Source: DATLMR01 sp035634255
GTDB taxonomy: Bacteria > Acidobacteriota > Blastocatellia > UBA7656
Reading direction: 5' to 3'
Assembly (NCBI GenBank): GCA_035634255.1
Contig: DASQDI010000024.1
Coordinates: 1-64,000 of the forward strand
DNA length: 64,000 bases
In this document: in pieces, positions 35,594 to 43,000 of the stretch
Layout of the letters: each line of letters opens with the position of its first letter
Position numbering within the stretch: position 1 is the first letter of the stretch
Position numbers and translations under genes: made by a program
The notes under the pieces: model-generated
The model's database searches: none
Seen by the model: only the letters and a program-made list of their open reading frames with translations
What the model was told of the DNA's origin: nothing

Positions 35594-36946
35594 TCAAGGG
35601 TTCGCGCCCGCGATCTTCCGCACGACGTTCGCGATCTCCGACGGGTTAGACATCGCGAACATCTTGCTCCACTCGCCCGTCTCCACGTTCCCGACGATCA
35701 GCACGCCGCTGTGCTTGTCTTTCTCCGTCACGTACCCGCCCAATTTTTTGAGCACCTGATCCACATTATCTTTCTTCCCGGTCAGGAAGTACCATCCGGG
35801 CTTCACCTTGAAGCCCGCGGCGTATTTCCTGAGGACTTCGGGGGTGTCGATGAGCGGGTCCACGCTTATCGTGATCATGTTGATGTCGCGGCCGACGCGG
35901 TCGCCGAGGTACTCCTGCACCTTCGCGAGGTTCGCGGTCATCGGGGAGCAGACGCCCGTGCAGGTGGTGAAGGCGAAATTGATCATAACGACCTTCCCCT
36001 TCATCAGGTCGTCGAAGAAGCGGACGGGCTTGTTGTCCTGCGTGAGCAATTCCGTGTTCGGGAAATAGCTGGCCGCCTTCTGGGTCTCGACCTTCATGTT
36101 CTTCACGTCGGGGGTCTTGGCGGCCCCCGCGCGTTCCGGCGCGGGGGCGCTAGCGCCGCCCGGCACGGGGACTTCGACCGTGGCCTCCGAAGACTGCGCC
36201 GCGGCGGCGTCGGTTATGACTTTGACTATGGTCTGGGGGGACGCGAGCCCGTAGGTCCGGGTCCAGTTCCCCGCGCTCTCGTTCCCGACCAGTATCATCG
36301 GGGTGTGATCGTTTTTGTCCGCGGCGCTCGCCCCCAGGGCGAGAAGCAGAACGTCTATGTCCTGCTTGCTGCCGGTGACGAACGACCAGCCGGGGCCGGC
36401 CTTGAACTTCGCGGCGAAGGCTTTAAGCCTCTCCGGCACGTCGGTCGTCGGGTCCACGCTGATCGAGATCAGGTGTACGTCTTTGCCGACCCTGTCCCCG
36501 AGGTCCTGCTGCACCTTCCTGAAGGTGGCCGTGAGCGGGGGGCAGATGGTCGTGCAGGTGGTGAATATGAAATTGATGGCGACCGTCTTCCCCTTAACGA
36601 GATCGGAAAAGAAGCGCAGTTTCTTCCCGTCCTGATCGTAGACCACCGTGTCCGGCATCCTGCCCAGCCCGGTCCGCCCTGGGTTGCTCTTCGGCGCGTC
36701 GGCCGGGGCCGCGGGCTCTTTGACCCTCAGGAGCATGTGGCACTTCGGGCATGTGCCGGGCGCTTCCGAGGTCACGTCCGGGTGCATCGGGCAAACGTAA
36801 GTCTTCGGGTCCTGCGCGGCGGCGGGTTTCTCCTGCGGGCCTCCCCCGGCCGACGCGCCGCGCGCGCGGGCGGGCGCAATCGCGAGGAGCAGGCAAACGA
36901 CTAGCAGGAACGCGAACTGGGCTCGGGCGGCTTCTTTTCGGATCAT
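35594..36946 (-). CDS. tandem Sco1/SenC copper chaperone with metal-binding domain
   Basis: 450 aa, signal peptide 1-30. Residues 50-73 form a heavy-metal-binding domain (YVCPMHPDVTSEAPGTCPKCHMLL). Two Sco domains follow: the first (about 98-250) has TTCTTICPP (C131, C135) and His214 in NDHTPM; the second (295-448) has TTCTGVCSP (C329, C333) and His412 in DKHSG. Both keep the CxxxC plus distal His that bind copper in Sco proteins, which insert copper into oxidases. Sco proteins are usually single-domain, so two domains plus a metal-binding domain is unusual. Position beside the giant multicopper oxidase suggests it loads that enzyme with copper. CAGGAGG precedes ATG 36946. Confidence 0.9.
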   Translation of the reverse strand: MIRKEAARAQFAFLLVVCLLLAIAPARARGASAGGGPQEKPAAAQDPKTYVCPMHPDVTSEAPGTCPKCHMLLRVKEPAAPADAPKSNPGRTGLGRMPDTVVYDQDGKKLRFFSDLVKGKTVAINFIFTTCTTICPPLTATFRKVQQDLGDRVGKDVHLISISVDPTTDVPERLKAFAAKFKAGPGWSFVTGSKQDIDVLLLALGASAADKNDHTPMILVGNESAGNWTRTYGLASPQTIVKVITDAAAAQSSEATVEVPVPGGASAPAPERAGAAKTPDVKNMKVETQKAASYFPNTELLTQDNKPVRFFDDLMKGKVVMINFAFTTCTGVCSPMTANLAKVQEYLGDRVGRDINMITISVDPLIDTPEVLRKYAAGFKVKPGWYFLTGKKDNVDQVLKKLGGYVTEKDKHSGVLIVGNVETGEWSKMFAMSNPSEIANVVRKIAGANP

Positions 36947-37007
36947 CTTTGGAACCTCCTGTTACTGCCGGGTGAGCAAAAGGCTCGACCGTTCGAGCCC
37001 GTCTCAA

Positions 37008-39032
37008 CTACTTCTGGCTCTCCTTAGTCTCCTGCGCCATTACGGGGACGGGAGTGTAAGGAAAGTCAGCATATCTTACACCTCGCGACGGAATTTGCAC
37101 CATGACATGGTACAGCGCCTCGCGGGGGAACGTCTGGGTGATCTCATAGACGCCGTCGCCGGCCTCCTTCGCCCACTGCCTCTGCTGCCATATTCCCGGC
37201 GGCTCGAAGGTCAGGACCTGAACGTCCTTCAAACCCGAGACGGGTTGTTTCGACAGGGAGTCGGTGACCCTGAACCGGAGGCTGGCAGGGTCGCCCGGCT
37301 TAAACTTGCCGCCCTTGAAGAGGGGCTCCAGGGCGACCGACACGACGGGCTTGCGCTTCTCCCCGTCGGGCGAGTCCGCGACCCTCGCCTCGAAACAGTT
37401 GATTATGCGTGGCTGGTCTATGACCATCGGAACGTCGAAATGGCCTGCGTATTTCAGCTTCAGAGGCGACGAGTAGACGCCCGGCGACACTTCGGAGAGG
37501 CTGCGGTCTATGACCATCAGGGCGTGCGGCCTCCGCTTATAATTCTGGAACGTCCCCATCGGGGCCATCATCCCTTCGACGTAGTAATAGAGCATCATGT
37601 CCGGCGTGTTCGCGATCATCACCGCGTTGCCCTCGGGCGTGGGCTGGATCATATCGGCCACCCCGATCTCCGCGGGGAACATGCTGGCAGGCTGCCGCCC
37701 GGCCTGCACTTCCACGGGGGCGACTTTGCCCTTCTTCGCGACTTCGCTGACTTCGATGAGAGAGAATTTTTCCGAGCCCGTGCCCCGGATGTAGGCGTAA
37801 CGCCTGGTGAACGTCACCTGGTCCGGGCTCTTGACGACGGCGGTCGAGCCGATGACCGAGTTGGTCGAAGCGTCGATCACCGAGACCGTGCTCGCGACCT
37901 GATTGACCGCGAATCCGAACCTGCCTTCCGGGTCGAACCTGAAGGCGACGACGCCGCGCCCGACCGGGACTTCTCTGATCACCTGCTGCTTGTCGGGGTC
38001 GATCACGGATAGGTTGTCCCCGTTGATCGCCGCCACGTAGATCAGGCCGCTCGCGGCGCTCAGGGCCACCGGCACCGGAGTCTTGCCCACCTTTATGTCC
38101 GCGACCTTCGTGAGGCTGCGAGTGTCAATCGCCGAGACGGTGTCGGCGGCGCTGTTGGTGACGTAGGCGAAGCGGCTGTCGGCGGTGAAGGCGAAGTTGT
38201 GGAGCCCCTCGCCCGCCGGGACCGTGGCCGCCACCTTGTTCGAGGCGGTGTCGATTGCGACGGCCAGGGCGGAACCGTCAAGGCCGACCCAGACGTAGCG
38301 CCCGTCGGGCTGGACCGCGACCCTCATGGGGCGCGTCTTCTCGCCCGTGCTGACGGTGCCGACGATCTTCCTCGTGATCGTGTTGATGACCGCGACCGAG
38401 GACTGCTCGGGCAGGGTCACGTAGAGGAAGTTCTTGTCCTTGGACAACACCCAGTCCGCGCCGGGGCCGGGGAGGGGGATGATGCTCTCCAGCTTGGTGA
38501 TGTTGAAGGCCACCTGCGGGTTGATGAAAGTTATGGTGTTGTCGTGATTGATGGTCAGCATCACGTAGCTGTTCAAGTCCACGTCGGGGCGGACGCTCAG
38601 GAGCCCGCCCATGAAAGTCTTTATCTTATCGCGGCACTCGGCCTCGTTCGGCGGGTTTTCGCCCTTGCGCGCGCTCATCCATGCGTTAGGGTGCAGGCCG
38701 GTGATGGGCTGGCCCGTCCGCTTGTCGGTTAATTTGAAAGAGACCGTGGCGTCGGCCCCGGCGACAAGCCCTTGCTCTTTCCCATCGGCGTCCGGCAACG
38801 CGCTGAACGTGAAATCGATCTGTATGCCTTCCTTCTCGAACTGCTGAGTCACGGTCGAGGGAGGTTTGACCGGCCTGATCGAAACGGGGCCGGCGGACCT
38901 GGCCGGGCTGATGTCGGCGGTGCCCCCGACCTGCGCGCTCGCCGCGGTCGTCAGAAGGAAGATCATGTAAAGCAACATCGCCGACCCGATGCGCATGGGG
39001 TTCGGAATGAGTAAGGCTTGCCTGAATTTCAT
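37008..39032 (-). CDS. exported YncE/YVTN-type beta-propeller protein
   Basis: 674 aa from ATG 39032 (MKFRQALLIPNPMRIG...), preferred because a signal peptide then starts at residue 1; a longer reading to 39185 lacks it. About seven repeats carrying YVTN-like motifs (FAYVTNSAADTVSAIDTRSLTKVADIKVG; IYVAAINGDNLSVIDPDKQQVIREVPVG; GFAVNQVASTVSVIDASTNSVIG) form the propeller at roughly residues 180-500. An N-terminal Ig-like domain and a C-terminal beta region with AWMSAR/FRVTDSLSKQPVSG flank it. It is the first gene of the Sco/cytochrome operon. Propellers of this class accompany periplasmic binding proteins in quinoprotein systems. No catalytic residues can be assigned. Confidence 0.82.
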   Translation of the reverse strand: MKFRQALLIPNPMRIGSAMLLYMIFLLTTAASAQVGGTADISPARSAGPVSIRPVKPPSTVTQQFEKEGIQIDFTFSALPDADGKEQGLVAGADATVSFKLTDKRTGQPITGLHPNAWMSARKGENPPNEAECRDKIKTFMGGLLSVRPDVDLNSYVMLTINHDNTITFINPQVAFNITKLESIIPLPGPGADWVLSKDKNFLYVTLPEQSSVAVINTITRKIVGTVSTGEKTRPMRVAVQPDGRYVWVGLDGSALAVAIDTASNKVAATVPAGEGLHNFAFTADSRFAYVTNSAADTVSAIDTRSLTKVADIKVGKTPVPVALSAASGLIYVAAINGDNLSVIDPDKQQVIREVPVGRGVVAFRFDPEGRFGFAVNQVASTVSVIDASTNSVIGSTAVVKSPDQVTFTRRYAYIRGTGSEKFSLIEVSEVAKKGKVAPVEVQAGRQPASMFPAEIGVADMIQPTPEGNAVMIANTPDMMLYYYVEGMMAPMGTFQNYKRRPHALMVIDRSLSEVSPGVYSSPLKLKYAGHFDVPMVIDQPRIINCFEARVADSPDGEKRKPVVSVALEPLFKGGKFKPGDPASLRFRVTDSLSKQPVSGLKDVQVLTFEPPGIWQQRQWAKEAGDGVYEITQTFPREALYHVMVQIPSRGVRYADFPYTPVPVMAQETKESQK

Positions 39033-39048
39033 AATGAGGTTCTCTTTC

Positions 39049-39085
39049 GCGGGGGGCTTTCCCGTGGCCCCGGCAGGCCCCCCGC
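39049..39085 (-). promoter_or_regulatory. strong leader hairpin before the propeller gene
   Basis: GCGGGGGGC (39049-39057) pairs exactly with GCCCCCCGC (39077-39085), placing a nine-base GC stem 16 bases before ATG 39032 in the leftward mRNA. It could affect initiation or processing; it does not match a riboswitch class I know. The rest of the 456-base gap up to 39488 shows no convincing promoter or ORF. Confidence 0.4.
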
Positions 39086-39450
39086 ATTTGTCTGCGATCA
39101 TACTTCCGACCGCAGGCAACTCGTGATTTTCGTTCGCGGCGACCTTCAGAAGGGAGCGGCCGGGGCGCAGGCGTCCTGCCCGCATGCTCTCGCAAGCGCG
39201 TCCTCGAAGGGCGTGTTGTCTGAAAGTCGCTTCATTCGGCCCGCCTGTTACCGGGCTCGATTAGGATTCTGAGTGTGCCTCAACCTGAAGGCGCGGAACC
39301 ACAATAGGGTTCTCTCTTCTTCCGGCCCGTGGGCGCTTCCGTCCCCGCGCCGCGGGCAAAAATCCATCGCGGGAGTTCGCTCTGCTCCCGCCCCATTCAA
39401 TAAACGTGTTTTACCGGTTTATCGGCTCTCCGCCGTGGAGAATCACAAGA

Positions 39451-39471
39451 GGCGGGCCGCATTCGCCCGCC
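39451..39471 (-). terminator. hairpin after the small secreted protein gene
   Basis: GGCGGGC (39451-39457) pairs with GCCCGCC (39465-39471), 18 bases past the stop of the 96-residue gene. The following leftward sequence TCTTGTG is only mildly U-rich. A transcript end is plausible but leakage into the downstream genes cannot be excluded. Confidence 0.5.
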
Positions 39472-39488
39472 CCGTGGGTGAGGTATTA

Positions 39489-39779
39489 TTACTGCTGTCT
39501 ATTATTAAAATTGTCCAGGCAGAACTGTTTCACTTCGTCCGCGTTGCGCGAGGAAAACTCGTCGCTCTCGAATTCGCCGAGGTAACGATCATTCGGGTTG
39601 CTGTAGTAGCCGCAGTTCGTCACCGTCCCCTTCCTGTTCGTCTTGCTGCCCGCCTGAATCGTCCCGACGGTGCCATCAGGATACGAGACGTTCGGGAAGG
39701 TGAACTTCACAACATCGGCGGCCATCACCGAGCCGAACATGAACAACCCGAGAAAACTACCCAATACTATTCTCTTCAT
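39489..39779 (-). CDS. small secreted protein, two Cys, unknown function
   Basis: 96 aa. Signal peptide MKRIVLGSFLGLFMFGSVMA, cleavage predicted near residue 20-21. The mature part is about 75 residues with beta-type sequence (DVVKFTFPNVSYPDGTVGTIQAGSKTNRK) and one possible disulphide (C56 in TNCGYYS, C87 in KQFCLDN). GGGGAAAG lies ahead of ATG 39779. I do not recognise the family. It sits alone between two hairpins in the copper-oxidase cluster, next to the giant multicopper oxidase, so it may be a small accessory of that enzyme. This is inferred from position only. Confidence 0.7.
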   Translation of the reverse strand: MKRIVLGSFLGLFMFGSVMAADVVKFTFPNVSYPDGTVGTIQAGSKTNRKGTVTNCGYYSNPNDRYLGEFESDEFSSRNADEVKQFCLDNFNNRQQ

Positions 39780-39965
39780 CTATCTTTCCCCTTTTCTTTG
39801 AATCGCCCCACACCCTGGAGCCTTGATGTTGAAGACCAATTTATCAGTCTTTCGCCCAATATATAGAGCAATCACCATGCCAGTCGGGGCAGGCATCACA
39901 AGCTCTGAGATAGCGCGAGATGCGGGAATGGGCGCGGGGGAGGCATGTTTCAGAATAAAACAAAG

Positions 39966-40043
39966 CGGCCCCCGGAATGATATTTTGAATCACTCCGGGG
40001 GCCGGGAGGTATAAGGGCCGGCCCGTTTGCCGCCGGCCCTTAT
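39966..40043 (-). terminator. tandem hairpin terminators of the multicopper oxidase gene
   Basis: Hairpin 1: ATAAGGGCCGGC (40011-40022) pairs perfectly with 40032-40043, 17 bases past the stop codon. Hairpin 2: CGGCCCCCGGAATGAT (39966-39981) pairs with 39989-40004 with one mismatch, and the leftward RNA continues CTTTGTTTTATT, a U-rich tail. Together they form a strong terminator, so the oxidase gene is probably its own transcription unit. Confidence 0.75.
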
Positions 40044-40059
40044 GGAGAAAGATGATTGA

Positions 40060-43000
40060 TTACGGGGTCACGCGGAAGATGCCCCACAGGCCGCCGCCGG
40101 AGAACTGGAAGGCCTCCTGCGAGCGGTAGAGGAAGTCCCCGGTGATCTTCATGCGCCCGCCCGCCGTCGTCAGAATGTTGAAGTGACGCATCGGCGTGAT
40201 ACCGCCCTCGGAGCCGATATCGAAAGTGAGCGGGTTGAAGCCCAGGACCGTCGAGTTATTCTGCCACGGCTCGAACTGCCAGTTGTGGCCGAACACCGTG
40301 AAGGCGTGCTGGCGCGGGTGACCCGCCGATTGTGTGACTCTGAACCGGACGGGAGTGCCCGCCTTGGCCGTGAAGATCGGTGTTTCGGGATCGCCGCACG
40401 CGCCGCCGCAGCCCGGATTGTTGGCCGTGGAGCTCAGCACGTTCGAGAAATCCTTCTGGTTCTGGTCTTCGAGGCCGAGGTCGATTGGGAAGTCCAACCG
40501 CGCCCAGAAAGGCTCCGTGCGATAGTTGAAGGCCTTCATACCCGAATCCTCGGAGTCGTCAGCCTCCACGATGTTCTTGAGCACCTGCCCGTTGAGGCGG
40601 AGGCTCAGGTCGTCCTGATACTGGACGGAGAACTCGCGGAACAGGAGGGTCCCGGCGGCATTCTTCACGTCCGCGGTCGCCTTGCTGTTGCCCACGGTCG
40701 TCCAGGTGGCCCCCTGCGGCTCGATGATGAGCTGGCCGATGGCCCCGTGCGAGCTGTGCTTGATCACGTCGCCCATGTCCTTGAGCGCGGTCGCGCCGAA
40801 CTCGATGGGAACGCCGACCGGTTTGCCCTGCGCGCTGACCTTGCGGTCGCCCGCGTACCAGATGTAGGTGAACGACTGGCCCGGCCCGATGGTCGAGTCT
40901 TCGTTGAACCCGACGTTCGCGCCATCGTTGAGCTGGGGGTTGAACGCCAGGAGTTGCGGGTGCAGGCCGACGCGGTTCGACGCCTTGACCTGGTTGAAGT
41001 TGAAGCCGTTGACGATCATCGGGACCATGTTCCAGCTATCCTGCTCGGGCAGGACGTTGGGCAGCTTGTTCCGGAGAGTCACGTTGATGCAGTCGCCCGC
41101 CGCGGCCCTGAGGATCAGGGGCTCGGGCTTCCTGGTACCGGCGCGGAGCGCCGCCACGTCGGAAGATTCGACGAAGAGGATCGCATTCGGGTCGGTGATG
41201 TTGAAGCGCTGGTTGTATACCAGGGCCCCGCCCGGCAGCAGGTCGCGCGCGGCCCACGCCTCCACGAAGAACTCGCGGAAAGGGGAGCCCTGCGGGCAGG
41301 TCTGCGGGCTGGACTTCGCGGTGCCGTCCAGGTTGTTCGGCAGGTACGCCAGTCCCGGCTGGGCGCCCTGGAATGCGCGCATCAGGCCCCACTGGCCGTC
41401 CCACAGGTTGTCGGTCGAGGCGGAAGAGTAGAGGTAGTCGACCTTCTTCTCACCCGCGTTGTTATTCTGACCGAGCACGCCGTCGAGGACGAACTCGAAG
41501 TGCTCGGATATCCCGATCTGCTGCCCGTTCCTCCAGCCCGAATTGTTCGGGGTGGGCTGACCGGGGGTGCCGGGCTCGAACAGCCACTTGACCCCGTGCA
41601 TGTTGAAGCCGTGCTGTTCTTCCTGCGCGCCCTGAATCAGGCGGATCTGAACGCGGTCGCCTTCATACGCCCTCAGGAGCGGCGTGAATGGGTCGCCGTG
41701 GGTCTTCGAGTCGAACACGTTCGCCATGTCTCCGGCGGCCCCGATCTTCTGGGTGAAGGTGCCGCCCGAGTCCTGGCCGATGCGCAGGGGTATCGGCTCG
41801 TTGCGGTAGTTGACGAGCTGCGTGCCGGGGTCCGCCGCCGAGATGATCTCGGGCAGGGGGATCGGCGTCGGCTCGATGGCTATCGGCAGGTCCGTCTCTT
41901 TGCGTCCCGGAGGGTTGACCGGGGTCAGGTCCGGGCGGTAAACGATCCCGAAGTCCGCGAAAGCGAGGTTGAATTCGCGGTAGCTCTTCGACTGGTCGGG
42001 CGTGATGATGTTGGCCGCGTAAGTCGTCGGGCCTCCGTCGAGCCGTCCGCCGAGCGCGGAGCCGTCGAGAGCCTTCCACTGGGAATCGGTCGGCTCGATG
42101 ACGAGCGCGCCGTAGAAGCCATGGTGCTGGTGCGAACTGGGGCCGAAGTGATCGTGCGTGAACACCGTGCGGATCGTCCGGTCCTGTCCCGCCTTGTTGA
42201 GCAGGGGGTCGGCCCACCAGCGCTGGATCGTGGTCTGGGCCCCCAGCCAGTCTCCGACGCCGTTGCCGTCGTGGTCGGGGCCTTCGCCGAAGAGCGGGTT
42301 GGCCACCGGGTGAAGGATCTGAGAGCCGCCCTTGGCATGCTGGAAGGCGTTGTTGGCTTCGATTCGCTCCTGCACCTCTCCGGGCGAGAAGGTGCCGTCC
42401 TCGTAGTTCCAGCCGTTGCCCGCGCCGTCGGAGGCGGTAACGTCGAACTTCACGAGGTGAATGTGCTGGCCGATGGTGTCGGTCGGCGTGAAGACCTGGA
42501 AGTCGTCCAGGTTGAGGACGTGCGGGATCAGGTTGGTCGCCGCGAAGGTGATGCACTCGCCCGAGTTGGCTCGGAAGAAGAGCGGCTCCGGCGTGCGCGT
42601 GCCGTTGAGCGTCGGCAGAGCGTCCTGCTCAAGGGTCATGATGCGCGCCTGACGGTCGTGCCAGCCCTTGGTGTTGACGGTCATGTCGAATTCGATGTAC
42701 GCCCCGCGATAGTTCCTCGTCGAGACGTTCCTCGTGGACGAGCCGATCTTGAAGGTGTCGGGGCACGGGTCGGCGAACGGGGCGCCGGGCTTGGCCGGCC
42801 GGCCGTTCACCAGGAACAGACCGGGAGCGCCGGTCGCGGTGTAGGACGGGTACGCCTTAGCCGGCCAATCGTACTGCGTGGTGAAAGGCGCGGCGCCGAC
42901 GCCAGCGTGAAAATCAATCGCCTTCTTCTCGATGGCCGTGCCATCAGCGGGAAGGATTTCGAGGTCAGCGGTCACGAGCTTGCGCGCGAACGCGAGCAGG

